From: Pseudomonadota bacterium
Lineage (GTDB): Bacteria > Pseudomonadota > Alphaproteobacteria > Rhizobiales > Xanthobacteraceae
Reading direction: 5' to 3'
Assembly: GCA_023387695.1 (NCBI GenBank)
Contig: JAEWHT010000025.1
Span: forward strand, 23,147 to 87,146
DNA: 64,000 bases
The notes beneath the pieces were generated by a model, which saw only the letters and a program-made list of their open reading frames with translations, did not search any database and was not told the DNA's origin. Made by a program: the position numbers and the translations under genes. Every line of letters begins with the position of its first letter. The stretch's first letter is position 1. Positions 31,887 through 40,728 of this stretch are shown piece after piece.

Positions 31887-33918
31887 CGTCGTCGCTACAC
31901 TCGCCATTCAGATAGGGATCGGCCGGCCGGAAGAATCGGCTGAAGCCGGGTTTGTCTACAGCGTTCCTTTGTGTCACGACGACGACCTTGGCGGCCGGTA
32001 TTTCGCCGCATTCCTTGTTGGTTTTGCTGACGAACTTGCGCTGCGGCAGGCCGAGCTTGATGCGCATCGGCGTTCCCGGAACCATCTTCGCCACGAAGAC
32101 ATCGATGGTGCCGAGCAGCGCCGCATAGCCAGGTTCGGTCTTCGGCAGGTTCTCGCCGCCCGGCGGCATCAGCTTCTCTGCGCCAATGCCTCGCAACCGC
32201 GTGCGCAGCCTGCCGGAGGCGGGATCGCCCGGATAGATCCAGCCGTCCTGCGACAGCATGAACCTCAGCACCGTCGCATCCTTGTCTGCATCCGACTGAC
32301 CTGCCTTCAGCCCGAAATCGGAGTGGCAGCCGACGCAGTGTTTTTCGACGAGGTTTTTGCGCAGTGAAGTGAGCCGGATCTTGTTCTGCGCATCCTTGGC
32401 GACGAAGGCCGCAAGCTGATCGATCAACGCCTGGCTACGGGTGTCGCACGGCAGCGGTGGCGGTGGATCGCCCGCGGCGCGATCGATACGGAGTATGGTC
32501 TGGTTCTTGTCCTCGACCAGCCAGATCGCACCGTCCTCCGCGACTGTCATGCCGACCGGCGCGCCCTGCGGCCGCGCGCCGTTGACGCGATGCCAGCCTG
32601 CGATCAGTTCGTCGAATGGCGCAGCCGCGACATCGCCGGCATCGGTCTGGAAATTGTGGGTCGGGTCAGCGGCACAACTGACGTGGTAGCGCACCGGCGC
32701 CGGAGCAGGCTTGGGGAAACCGTGGTCATCGACGTCGTAGACCAGGACGCGGCTGCCAGTCGGGCGGTAGCCGTGCAGGCCAACCAGAAGCTTGCCTTCC
32801 AGCTCCGGAAATTTTGCGCCGTGATAATAGAGCATCGCGAGCGGCGCGCCGTGCGGCGGCATCAGCGAGAGCGGCGCCTTGTAGAACGCATTGGCGGTGC
32901 AGAGCGTCTTGTACGTGCCCGATTGCAGCACACTTTTGAACTCGGGACTCGGCGTCGACAGGTCGTAGCAATAGGGCCAGCCATAGTGCCTGCCCTGTTC
33001 GATCGCGTTGATCTCCTCGTTCGGCTTGAAGATGTCGGGCAGGTCGCGGCCGTTCTCGCCCTGTAGGAAGGCGTAGCCGGCATCGGGGAAATTCGGATGC
33101 AGCGCCAGCGCCAGCGAGTTGCGCAAGCCCCGCGCGTAAATCGTGTGCGCGGGATCGGGATCGTTCGGCTTCAACGCTGGAAAGACACCGCCTGATGGCG
33201 GCGTGAACAGCCAGATCGCAGCCATCGCGGACGGGCCTTCCGCCGGCGCGCAAGGCTTTGTGATCGGCGCCGGCGTGATGCAATCGTCGCTGTGGGCACC
33301 GACATTGACGAAGAGCCGGCCGTTGCGATCGAACACGAACTGCTTGAGCGGATGCGCGGCCTCCTCGAGCTTGGTGCCATCAGGCAGCGTGAGGCGGCGG
33401 CCCGGCATGTGACGGATGATGGTCTCGACCGTGCTGCGCGGATTGTCCGCGAGCGGATCGAAGCGGAAGATGGTCTCGGCAGTCGAGGCGTAGAGCTTCT
33501 TGTCCGGGCCGATCACGAGACCGAACGGATATTCGACGCCGGTCAAAAGTTCCTTGAACCGCTGGCCGCCGGCCGCGTGCGGATCGAGCAGCAGCAGTCG
33601 GCCATCGGTATGGCCCCAGCCCGCCATGTCGGCGACCACGAACAGGTCTCGGCCGGGCACCTGGATGATCGACCGCGGAAACTTGAGATGGTCCTCCTCG
33701 CTGGCGACAAGGCCAGCACAAAAGCCCGCCTTCATGTCGATCTGAACCTTGGGAAAGGCGAGACCGCCGCTGCCGCAGGTCTCCGCTCCTACTGCGTAGC
33801 CACTTTTCCTCACCGTTTCAGACGCGGCCGGCGCGGCAAAACCGAGCAGGGCCGCAGCCAAGGCGACGACACCTACGCACAAGCTCCGGCATCCATTCTG
33901 GAGTGTGAGATGATTCAC
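31846..33918 (-). CDS. PQQ-dependent sugar dehydrogenase-like (sorbosone dehydrogenase) protein with C-terminal cytochrome c
   Basis: A 690-residue periplasmic oxidoreductase. The GTG at 33918 has GGGGAGG five bases upstream and gives a signal peptide ending at PAASE; a longer reading from 33984 lacks a ribosome site. Residues 50-490 form a propeller of the glucose/sorbosone dehydrogenase type (LDPHAAGGQRFKELL, YARGLRNSLALALHPNF, INAIEQGRHYGWPYCYD). A c-type haem site CVGCH follows at about residues 527-531, with a likely axial Met in LMPPGGENLP. The fusion would pass substrate electrons directly to haem and on to the respiratory chain. The PQQ ligand is inferred from the fold, and no pqq genes are nearby. 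The SMP-30 gene downstream overlaps its 3' end. Confidence 0.88.
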   Translation of the reverse strand: MNHLTLQNGCRSLCVGVVALAAALLGFAAPAASETVRKSGYAVGAETCGSGGLAFPKVQIDMKAGFCAGLVASEEDHLKFPRSIIQVPGRDLFVVADMAGWGHTDGRLLLLDPHAAGGQRFKELLTGVEYPFGLVIGPDKKLYASTAETIFRFDPLADNPRSTVETIIRHMPGRRLTLPDGTKLEEAAHPLKQFVFDRNGRLFVNVGAHSDDCITPAPITKPCAPAEGPSAMAAIWLFTPPSGGVFPALKPNDPDPAHTIYARGLRNSLALALHPNFPDAGYAFLQGENGRDLPDIFKPNEEINAIEQGRHYGWPYCYDLSTPSPEFKSVLQSGTYKTLCTANAFYKAPLSLMPPHGAPLAMLYYHGAKFPELEGKLLVGLHGYRPTGSRVLVYDVDDHGFPKPAPAPVRYHVSCAADPTHNFQTDAGDVAAAPFDELIAGWHRVNGARPQGAPVGMTVAEDGAIWLVEDKNQTILRIDRAAGDPPPPLPCDTRSQALIDQLAAFVAKDAQNKIRLTSLRKNLVEKHCVGCHSDFGLKAGQSDADKDATVLRFMLSQDGWIYPGDPASGRLRTRLRGIGAEKLMPPGGENLPKTEPGYAALLGTIDVFVAKMVPGTPMRIKLGLPQRKFVSKTNKECGEIPAAKVVVVTQRNAVDKPGFSRFFRPADPYLNGECSDDDGYYIRQEFLVPQ

Positions 33919-34052
33919 AGCGGCCTCCCCACTTTCGGTCGAGGTTGTTCCATGCCCGCAAGGCGCCGTCCAGTTGAACATCACCTGCCTGTGATCAAAC
34001 CCACGGGGCGCGTGGTGCCGACCAACCTCCGTAGATTTCCTTACCGGGCTCG

Positions 34053-34098
34053 ACCCGAATGTTTTTCGAATATTTCGGGTGGTACCGATATGCCACCC
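34053..34098 (+). promoter_or_regulatory. Overlapping alternative hairpins in the leader of the DUF6894 gene
   Basis: ACCCGAA (34053-34059) pairs with TTCGGGT (34074-34080). GGGTGG (34077-34082) pairs with CCACCC (34093-34098). The two stems share bases 34077-34080, so they cannot form together. They end 12 bases before the AGAGGAGG ribosome site at 34111-34118. Regulation by switching is a possibility only. Confidence 0.35.
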
Positions 34099-34123
34099 AA
34101 ATCGCTTTCCAGAGGAGGCGTGT

Positions 34124-34357
34124 ATGGTTCAGATGTATTTCCACTGTTCGAACGCCGACGGCACGCTGATCGATCGCTACGGCACCGCAGTCGCCAGCCT
34201 GACCGAAGCGCGTGACCGCGCCGCCCAGATCATGCGCGCGATGATCCAGACGCCCGGCTCTGAGGATTGGCGCGACTGGGTGATCCATATCAGCGACGAC
34301 GACGGCGAGGAGATCTTCGATCTCCCCTTCACCGCCATGCTCGGCAAGCCGCATTGA
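34124..34357 (+). CDS. DUF6894 family protein
   Basis: A 77-residue protein with a strong ribosome site AGAGGAGG (34111-34118) five bases before the ATG. It has the layout of DUF6894 proteins common in Bradyrhizobium and Rhizobiales: MYFHCSNADGTLIDRYG, then a helix LTEARDRAAQIMRAMI, then DWVIHISDDDGEEIFDLPF. No catalytic residues stand out and no function is established for the family. There is no signal peptide or membrane segment, so it is probably cytoplasmic. A second small ORF starts nine bases after its stop codon. Two mutually exclusive hairpins lie just upstream. Confidence 0.85.
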   Translation: MVQMYFHCSNADGTLIDRYGTAVASLTEARDRAAQIMRAMIQTPGSEDWRDWVIHISDDDGEEIFDLPFTAMLGKPH

Positions 34358-34366
34358 GGTGATGCC

Positions 34367-34543
34367 ATGCTGTTCGCTTCACTGACCCTGTTCCGCCAGC
34401 CCTTCACCTTCGTCGCCAGCAAGTTGCAGAAGCTGGTGCGGATCGCAGGCAACCCCTACCGTCCCGAGCTCCACTACATGCGTGGCCCGGGCCCGAAATG
34501 GCACGCCAAATATCAGGCAAGCCGGCTGAACCGCGGGATTTGA
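34367..34543 (+). CDS. 58-residue basic small protein, unknown function
   Basis: The ATG at 34367 is preceded by GAGGTGATGCC, an AGGTGA-type ribosome site, nine bases after the DUF6894 stop codon. The product opens LFASLTLFRQPFTFVAS with a short hydrophobic patch, then becomes basic: KLQKLVRIAGNPYRPELHYM and GPGPKWHAKYQASRLNRGI. Arg, Lys and aromatic residues dominate the tail. No family is recognised and no signal peptide is likely. Close spacing and good ribosome placement suggest a real two-gene unit with the DUF6894 gene. A REP-like palindrome follows 36 bases after the stop codon. Confidence 0.6.
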   Translation: MLFASLTLFRQPFTFVASKLQKLVRIAGNPYRPELHYMRGPGPKWHAKYQASRLNRGI

Positions 34544-34579
34544 ACTGCGCCTGTTTCTTCATTCATCAATCTCCACGTC

Positions 34580-34659
34580 GTCATGGCCGGGCTCGTCCCG
34601 GCCATCCACGTTTTTGGGACCACGAAGACGTGGATGCCCGGGTCAAGCCCGGGCATGAC
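34580..34659. repeat. REP-like palindrome, GTCATGGCCGGG type
   Basis: Arms at 34580-34611 and 34628-34659 pair with a few mismatches. They begin GTCATGGCCGGG and end CCCGGGCATGAC, and each contains a smaller inner palindrome around CCGGG. Sequences of this type are widespread in Bradyrhizobium. It lies between the convergent small-protein and enoyl-CoA hydratase genes. Confidence 0.8.
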
Positions 34660-34682
34660 ATACGAGGAAAGGCCGTGCGGCC

Positions 34683-35456
34683 TCACCTCCCCGTGAACTT
34701 CGCCTTGCGCTTCTCGACGAAGGCGTTGCGGCCTTCGAGGGCATCGGCGCTTTTGCGGATGGTGGCCTGAAGCTCGATCTCGCGGCGGAACTGCGCTTCA
34801 TAGCTCGTGTGCTCGCTCTCCTCGACGAGTGCTCGGGTCGCGACCAGAGCGCGGGTCGGGCCGTCGGCGAGACGTCCCGCCAGCGTCAACGCTTCCTCCA
34901 TCAGCTTTGCGTCGTCGACGACCTGCCGCACGAGGCCGATCTCCTGGGCGCGCTCGGCCGTCAGCGGCTCGTTCAACAACATCAGCTCGAGCGCGCGTTG
35001 GCGGCCGATCAGCCGCGGCAGCAGCCAGGTCGAGCCGAGATCGGGCACCAGCGCGATGCGGCTGAACACCTGGATGAAACTCGCCGACCGCGCCGCAACA
35101 ATCATGTCGCCGGCCATCGCAAGACTGAACCCGCCACCGGCCGCGACGCCATTAACGGCGACGACGACGGGCACGCGGCACTCGCGCAGGGCCTTGAAGG
35201 CCGGCCAATAGAACCGCATCACGCCGGCCGCGATGTCCTCCCCGAGCGCTTCGGAGGCCTTCAAATTCTGCCCTGAGCAAAATCCGCGTCCCGCGCCGGT
35301 GAGGACGAGAGCACGGACGTTCTCGTCCGCCGTCATTTCGCCGACTGCGGTAGCGAGCGCGCCGAGCAGGTCCGGCGTCATCGCGTTCAGGCTTGCCGGC
35401 TCGTCGAGCGTCAAAATCCCAACCGCGCCATCCCGCGCCTGTTTCACACCTGCCAT
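34683..35456 (-). CDS. Enoyl-CoA hydratase/isomerase (PaaG/PaaB-like)
   Basis: A 257-residue crotonase-fold enzyme. ATG 35456 has a GGGAG site upstream and gives the usual start AGVKQARDGAVGILTLDEP. The oxyanion-hole segments GAGRGFCSGQNLK and NGVAAGGGFSLAMAGDMIVAA are present. DLGSTWLLPRLIG is the usual position of the catalytic acid, here Asp rather than the classical hydratase Glu, which is common in isomerase-type members such as PaaG. It hydrates or isomerises an enoyl-CoA ester. It is divergent from the gamma-glutamyltransferase gene. A second enoyl-CoA hydratase gene lies beyond that at 37180. Confidence 0.92.
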   Translation of the reverse strand: MAGVKQARDGAVGILTLDEPASLNAMTPDLLGALATAVGEMTADENVRALVLTGAGRGFCSGQNLKASEALGEDIAAGVMRFYWPAFKALRECRVPVVVAVNGVAAGGGFSLAMAGDMIVAARSASFIQVFSRIALVPDLGSTWLLPRLIGRQRALELMLLNEPLTAERAQEIGLVRQVVDDAKLMEEALTLAGRLADGPTRALVATRALVEESEHTSYEAQFRREIELQATIRKSADALEGRNAFVEKRKAKFTGR

Positions 35457-35565
35457 GTCGCGTCTCCCTTTGGATGTTCTCGTTGCCGCCAATGTGCCAT
35501 TCTTCCCGCGCTCCGCCAATTGCGGAGCTTCGACGTCAGCGCAACGAAGCCAAGACAGAGTTCAA

Positions 35566-37155
35566 ATGCCGCACCAGTTCAGCCTCAACCAGATCGTCCG
35601 CAAACCCGCCGTCACATCCAAGGGCGGCATTGTCGCTTCGCAATCGCGGCGAGCAGCGGAGGTGGGAGCGCAGGTGCTGGCGGCCGGTGGCGATTGCGTC
35701 GATGCGATCGTCGCGACTACCTTTGCACTGAATGTGCTGGAGCCCTGGAACAGCGGCGTCGGCGGTGGCGGCGCGATGGTGCTCTACCGCGCCAAGGAAA
35801 ATCGCTACGAGGTGATCGACTACGGCATGTGCGCGCCGCTGAGCATCCGCGCTGCCGATTACCCCATCATCGGAGACCGTGTCGCGACCGACCTGTTTCC
35901 GTGGCCGCGGGTGAAGGATGACCGCAACATTCACGGTCCCGGCGCGGTCGCCGTGCCCGGCGTGGTCGCCGGCATGGAGGAAGCGCACCGTCGATATGCC
36001 AGAATGTCATGGAAAGAGCTGGTGGCTCCCGCGGTTGCACTCGCTGGCGAAGGCCTGCTGGTCGACTGGTGGACCGAGCTGACGATCACCGGCTCGGCGG
36101 TAGATCTTCGGCGCTATCCCGCGAGTGCTGCGATGTTCCTGAAGGACGGCCTGCCCCCAAGCCCGCCCTGGAGCATCGAGGCCGAGATTCGGATGCCGCA
36201 GGACAATCTGAAGGCGACGCTGGCGCATCTCGCCGAAGCCGGACCGCGCGACTTCTATCAGGGCGATCTCGCCAAGAGCATCGCGTCCGACGTCAAGGCC
36301 GATGGCGGCTCGCTGTCGGTCGAGGATCTCGCCGCGTTCCGCAGCCACATGCGCGAGCCGCTGGCGATCCCCTATCGCGGCGGCAAGGTCGTTGCGACGC
36401 CAGAGCTCACGGCCGGGCCGACCATGGCGCATGCGCTGCGCCTGTTGCAGCAGAATTTGACGCCGGCGGGCACGCCGGATGCGGCCGCCTACGCAGAATA
36501 CGCCGTTGCCCTGCAGGAGGCCTATCGCGAGCGACTCAAGGACATGGGCGATGCCGACGGCAAGCGCTCGCTCGGCGCCGAATATCTCGCGCCCGCCTGC
36601 ACCACGCATTTCTCCGTGGTCGACCGCGACGGCAACATCGCCGCGGTGACGCAGACGCTGCTCTCGTCCTTTGGCTCGAAATATGTGACGCCGCACACCG
36701 GCATTCCCATGAACAACGGCATCATGTGGTTCGACCCAACGCCCGGCAGCACCAACTCGCTCGCACCCGGCAAGCGCTGCCTCACCAACTACACGCCCGT
36801 GATCGCCGAGACCAAGGATGGCAAGCGCCTCGCGGTTGGTGCCTCCGGCGGCCGGCGTATCCTGCCTTCGGTCATGCAGCTGGTGTCTTTTGCGCTGGAT
36901 TTCGACATGGACCTCGATGCCGCCATCCACCAGCCTCGCATCGACTGCAGCGAAGGTGCCATCGTGGTCGGCGACGTCAGGCTACCAGCGGATACACGCA
37001 AGGCGCTCGCCGCACGCTTCAACTACAAGGAAGCACAGGTGCAAACCCTGCCGATGAAATTCGCTTGCCCGAGCGTGGTGATGCGCGTCGGCGATACGAA
37101 TTCAGGCGCAGTCGAGATCTTCCAGCCCTGGGCTGACGCGGTGGCGGAGGCCTGA
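35566..37155 (+). CDS. Gamma-glutamyltransferase family protein
   Basis: A 529-residue Ntn-hydrolase precursor of the GGT family. The large-subunit part has GGIVASQSRRAAEVGAQVL and GVGGGGAMVLY. The likely autocleavage and nucleophile Thr is at TTHFSVVDRDGNIAAVTQTL, near residue 350, which would begin the small subunit after self-cleavage. LTNYTPVIAETKDG and GASGGRRILPSVMQ are standard small-subunit segments. No clear signal peptide is seen, so a cytoplasmic acylase-like role is as likely as periplasmic glutathione breakdown. ATG 35566 is used; upstream codons in the frame overlap the divergent enoyl-CoA hydratase gene. The next gene starts 24 bases after its stop codon, suggesting an operon. 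Confidence 0.9.
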   Translation: MPHQFSLNQIVRKPAVTSKGGIVASQSRRAAEVGAQVLAAGGDCVDAIVATTFALNVLEPWNSGVGGGGAMVLYRAKENRYEVIDYGMCAPLSIRAADYPIIGDRVATDLFPWPRVKDDRNIHGPGAVAVPGVVAGMEEAHRRYARMSWKELVAPAVALAGEGLLVDWWTELTITGSAVDLRRYPASAAMFLKDGLPPSPPWSIEAEIRMPQDNLKATLAHLAEAGPRDFYQGDLAKSIASDVKADGGSLSVEDLAAFRSHMREPLAIPYRGGKVVATPELTAGPTMAHALRLLQQNLTPAGTPDAAAYAEYAVALQEAYRERLKDMGDADGKRSLGAEYLAPACTTHFSVVDRDGNIAAVTQTLLSSFGSKYVTPHTGIPMNNGIMWFDPTPGSTNSLAPGKRCLTNYTPVIAETKDGKRLAVGASGGRRILPSVMQLVSFALDFDMDLDAAIHQPRIDCSEGAIVVGDVRLPADTRKALAARFNYKEAQVQTLPMKFACPSVVMRVGDTNSGAVEIFQPWADAVAEA

Positions 37156-37179
37156 CAACAGACATCAGGGAGCCGCCGC

Positions 37180-38031
37180 ATGAACTACGAGCAGATCATC
37201 TGCGAAACCGACGGCCCCCTGCTCATCCTCACCCTCAATCGCCCCGACAAGCTCAATGCTTATACCGGCGCGATGGGCGCGGAGATCACAGACGCATTTC
37301 AGCGCGCCGATGCCGACGACAATATCCGCGCGGTGATCGTCACAGGCTCGGGCCGTGCGTTCTGCGCCGGCGCCGATGTCTCCGGCGGCGCCAAGAGCTT
37401 TGACACCTCCGGCAGTCACGGTGCCGGCGTGTTCGCCAGTTCCGGACAGCGCAGCGGCCGTTTCGTCGAGGCCATCTTCAATTGCCGCAAGCCGTCGATT
37501 GCCGCGATCAACGGCGCCGCTGTCGGCGTCGGCATCACCATGACGCTGCCGATGGACGTGCGCATTGCGGCCAAGGGCGCCAAGATCGGTTTCATCTTTG
37601 CGCGGCGCGGCCTGGTGCCGGAGGCCGGCAGTGCATGGTTCCTGCCAAAGCTGGTCGGCCTGCCGCAATCGCTGCGCTGGTGTCTTTCGGGGCGCACCTT
37701 CGATGCCGACGAAGCGCTGAAGGGCGGGCTCGTCAGCGAGACCGTCGAGCCGATCGAGTTGCTCGATCGCGCCAAGCAAATCGGTCACGAGATGAGCGAC
37801 GAGACCTCGCCGGTCGCGATCGCATTGACGCGTCAGATGCTGTGGCGATTTGCCGGTGCGCCTGATCCATTCGAGCTGCTTGATCTCGACAAGCCGATGT
37901 CGGTCGAACGCGGCGGTCATGCCGACGTGCGCGAGGGCGTGCAGTCCTTCATCGAGAAGCGCAAGCCGTCATTCCCTGGCAAGGTCTCGCAGGACATGCC
38001 GAGCCAGTATCCGTGGTGGAAGGACGGCTAG
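37180..38031 (+). CDS. Enoyl-CoA hydratase/isomerase family protein
   Basis: A 283-residue crotonase-fold enzyme. Its first oxyanion-hole segment is VTGSGRAFCAGADVSGGAK and the second is NGAAVGVGITMTLPMDVRIAA. FARRGLVPEAGSAWFLPKLVG carries the catalytic Glu. These fit a true hydratase better than its neighbour at 34683. The ATG at 37180 follows CAGGGAGCC. It is 24 bases downstream of the gamma-glutamyltransferase gene. Its TAG overlaps the stop codon of the convergent FAD-oxidoreductase gene through a shared CTAG at 38028-38031. The substrate acyl group is unknown. Confidence 0.92.
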   Translation: MNYEQIICETDGPLLILTLNRPDKLNAYTGAMGAEITDAFQRADADDNIRAVIVTGSGRAFCAGADVSGGAKSFDTSGSHGAGVFASSGQRSGRFVEAIFNCRKPSIAAINGAAVGVGITMTLPMDVRIAAKGAKIGFIFARRGLVPEAGSAWFLPKLVGLPQSLRWCLSGRTFDADEALKGGLVSETVEPIELLDRAKQIGHEMSDETSPVAIALTRQMLWRFAGAPDPFELLDLDKPMSVERGGHADVREGVQSFIEKRKPSFPGKVSQDMPSQYPWWKDG

Positions 38032-39311
38032 ATCCCCAGCCGGTCGCGTACGCGGCCGGTGATCACGGCCGTGGTCACGCCGACCGGCCAGAATGCATGC
38101 ATCGGGATCGGCTTGATGCCGGTAACGGGCATGTCGATCTCGGCCGTGGCGCCGCCGATCAGCCGGCGCGCGAGCTGCGCGCCCATCGCGGTCGAGAGTG
38201 CAACGCCGCGGCCGTTGCAGCCGAGCGAGATCAGGATGTTTTCCGCGGGCTCGTGCACATGCGGATAGTGATCCTTGGTGATGGCGAGCCGGCTGTTCCA
38301 GCCATGGGTCCAGGCGACGCCCTTGAGCTGCGGCCACAGCCGCTCAGCGTAACGGATGAGATAGGCGACGTCGTTCGGCGACTTGATCCAGCGCATCGGG
38401 CCGCGCCCGCCCATGAGCAGGCGGTTGTTCTGGTCGATGCGATAGTACACCGTGATATGGCCACTCTCGTAGAGCACGGGACGCGTCGGCATGATCGAGC
38501 GCGCGACATCGTCCGAGAGCGGCGCGGTAGCCGCGATCGACGAAAACACCGGCACGATGGTGCGGCGGAGCGCGGGCCAGAGATCGTCGGTGAAACCATT
38601 CGTCGCAAGCAGAGCCTTATCAGCATGCACCACCGCACGCGGCGTCTCGATGCGCCAGCGGCTGCCATCGCGGCGGAGCGACAGCGCTGGCGTCTCGCCG
38701 TGAACCTTCGCACCTGCCGAGATCGCCGCGCGCGCAAGGCCGCGGGCGTAGCTGAGCGGATGCAGATCGCCGCCTCGGCTGTCCAGCATGGCGCCGATAT
38801 AGCGGTCGGTGCCGGTCATCTCGCGCAATTGCTCGCGATTGAGATAGGACACCGGCATGCCGCGACGGATGCATTGCTGCGCGGTCTTTTCGATCGCGGC
38901 GGCGCTCGCTTCATTGTAAGCCGCACGCAGCGTACCGTTCTGCCGCGCCTCGCACGGGATCTGATAGCGGCGGATCAGGTCGTGGGTGAAGTTCGGGGTG
39001 CCATAGGAGAATTCGATCATGCGGCGGCCGAGCTCGGCACCGAAATCGGCCTCGATCTGATCGGGATCGTGCTTCAAGCCGGGATTGGTGTGGCCGCCAT
39101 TGTTGCCCGACGCGCCCCAGCCCGGCTCCTGCGCCTCCAGCACCAGCGCCTCGACACCCTGCTCCGCCAGATGCAACGCCGTCGACAGACCCGTGTAGCC
39201 GCCCCCAATGATGGCGATGGAAACGTTCTTGTCGGCATCGAGCGGCGGCGTGGCCACTGGCGCGACGGCGGTGTCGGCATAGAGCGAGGGCGGCAGCGGC
39301 AGGCGCGTCAT
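38028..39311 (-). CDS. FAD-dependent amine oxidase, gamma-glutamylputrescine oxidoreductase-like (PuuB family)
   Basis: A 427-residue DAO-family flavoprotein. The dinucleotide-binding motif is IAIIGGGYTGLSTALHLAEQG, followed by EAQEPGWGASGNNGGHTNPG, typical of PuuB and related amine oxidases. LSLGCNGRGVALSTAMG near the C-terminus is the FAD-binding second motif. It would oxidise an amine or N-substituted amino acid to an aldehyde and release hydrogen peroxide. ATG 39311 lies 13 bases after the ABC ATPase stop codon, so the gene ends the amino-acid importer operon. The omega-aminotransferase and PuuR-like regulator downstream fit putrescine or omega-amino-acid breakdown. Confidence 0.9.
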   Translation of the reverse strand: MTRLPLPPSLYADTAVAPVATPPLDADKNVSIAIIGGGYTGLSTALHLAEQGVEALVLEAQEPGWGASGNNGGHTNPGLKHDPDQIEADFGAELGRRMIEFSYGTPNFTHDLIRRYQIPCEARQNGTLRAAYNEASAAAIEKTAQQCIRRGMPVSYLNREQLREMTGTDRYIGAMLDSRGGDLHPLSYARGLARAAISAGAKVHGETPALSLRRDGSRWRIETPRAVVHADKALLATNGFTDDLWPALRRTIVPVFSSIAATAPLSDDVARSIMPTRPVLYESGHITVYYRIDQNNRLLMGGRGPMRWIKSPNDVAYLIRYAERLWPQLKGVAWTHGWNSRLAITKDHYPHVHEPAENILISLGCNGRGVALSTAMGAQLARRLIGGATAEIDMPVTGIKPIPMHAFWPVGVTTAVITGRVRDRLGI

Positions 39312-39324
39312 TGCAAAAGTCCGG

Positions 39325-40056
39325 TCAGAGCGGATGCAGCACGCGGCGCAAGAAATCCTGCGTGCGCGGATGCTGGGGTTGATTGAGCAGTGCCTTCGCC
39401 GGCCCTTGCTCGACGATGACGCCGCCATCGATGAACAGCACGCGGTCGGCGACATCGCGGGCAAAGCCCATCTCGTGCGTAACGACGACCATGGTCATGC
39501 CGTCGTCGGCGAGCTTGCGCATCACGCCGAGGACGTCGCCGACGAGCTCCGGATCGAGCGCCGAGGTCGGCTCGTCGAACAGAATTGCCTTGGGCTGCAT
39601 CGCGAGCGCCCGCGCAATCGCAACGCGCTGCTGCTGGCCGCCGGAAAGTTGCGGCGGATGCGCGTCGGCCTTCTCCGCAAGGCCCACTTGCGCCAGCAGC
39701 GCGCGGCCGCGCTCGAGCGCTTGGCTACGTGGCTCCTTCTTCACGAAGAGCGGCCCCTCGATGACGTTCTCCAGCGCCGTTCGGTGCGGGAACAGGTTGA
39801 ACCGCTGGAACACCATCGACACCTGGGTACGGATCTTCACGATCGACGGCGCGTCGCGGTCGACCTTCAGACCTTCAATGCTGATCTCGCCACGGTCGTA
39901 GCTTTCCAGCCCGTTGATGCAGCGCAGGATGGTGGATTTGCCCGAACCCGACGGTCCGACGATGCAGACCACTTCGCCCTTCTGCACGGAGGCCGTGATG
40001 CCCTTGAGCACCTCGACCTTGCCAAAGCTCTTGTGAACGTCGTTGAGCTCGATCAT
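39325..40056 (-). CDS. Polar amino-acid ABC transporter ATPase
   Basis: A 243-residue GlnQ/HisP-type ATPase. Walker A is GPSGSGKST, the signature LSGGQQQR, Walker [13 protein letters not shown] and the H-loop VTHEM. Starting [19 protein letters not shown] is standard. ATG 40056 overlaps the permease stop codon by four bases (ATGA). With the permease and the binding protein it makes a complete type I importer on the cytoplasmic face of the inner membrane. It is followed 13 bases later by the PuuB-like oxidase gene. Confidence 0.95.
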   Translation of the reverse strand: MIELNDVHKSFGKVEVLKGITASVQKGEVVCIVGPSGSGKSTILRCINGLESYDRGEISIEGLKVDRDAPSIVKIRTQVSMVFQRFNLFPHRTALENVIEGPLFVKKEPRSQALERGRALLAQVGLAEKADAHPPQLSGGQQQRVAIARALAMQPKAILFDEPTSALDPELVGDVLGVMRKLADDGMTMVVVTHEMGFARDVADRVLFIDGGVIVEQGPAKALLNQPQHPRTQDFLRRVLHPL

Positions 40057-40706
40057 CGCTTGCCCGCCCGCTTCTCGAAATGACGGACGAGCAGGATCAG
40101 CGGGATGCTCATAGTGAGATACATCAGCGCGACCATCGTGAACACGTTGGTGTTCTTGAAGGTCGAGGACGCGATTAGCTTGCCCTGCAACGCGAGTTCG
40201 GCGACCGTGATGGTCGATGCTTGCGAAGAGTCCTTCAGCATCATGATCATGACGTTGCCATAGGGCGGCAGCACGATGCGCACGGCCTGCGGCAGGACCA
40301 CGCGGCGCATGGTCAGCCACCAGCCCATGCCGATCGACTGCGCCGCCTCGATCTGGCCCTTGTCGATGGCCTCGATGCCGGCGCGGAAGTTTTCCGCCTG
40401 ATAGGCCGAATAGGCGATGCCGAGTCCGAGGATCGCGGCCTGCAGCGCACTAAGCGTGACGCCGAGATCGGGCATCACGAAGTAGAGGTAGAACAGCAGC
40501 ACGATGATCGGGATGCCGCGGATCACGTTGATCAGGCTGGCGCTGAGCAAGGACAGCGCCTTGATGCCGGAGACCCGCATCATCGCCCAGATCAGGCCGA
40601 GCACCGTCGAGAGCAGCAGCGAGCCGATGGTGACGATGATCGTCAGCGCGACGCCGCTCATCAGGATCGGGAAGAACTCGACGGCGTCGTGCCAGAAGCC
40701 TTTCAT
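40053..40706 (-). CDS. Polar amino-acid ABC transporter permease
   Basis: A 217-residue inner-membrane permease of the HisM/GlnP type with about five helices. [20 protein letters not shown] starts the first helices. The EAA-type coupling loop [18 protein letters not shown] and the following [16 protein letters not shown] are clear. A homodimer would form the channel, since only one permease gene is present. It sits between the binding protein (22-base gap) and the ATPase (ATGA overlap). Confidence 0.95.
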   Translation of the reverse strand: MKGFWHDAVEFFPILMSGVALTIIVTIGSLLLSTVLGLIWAMMRVSGIKALSLLSASLINVIRGIPIIVLLFYLYFVMPDLGVTLSALQAAILGLGIAYSAYQAENFRAGIEAIDKGQIEAAQSIGMGWWLTMRRVVLPQAVRIVLPPYGNVMIMMLKDSSQASTITVAELALQGKLIASSTFKNTNVFTMVALMYLTMSIPLILLVRHFEKRAGKR

Positions 40707-40728
40707 CTGAAAGCCCTATGAGCCTCTA

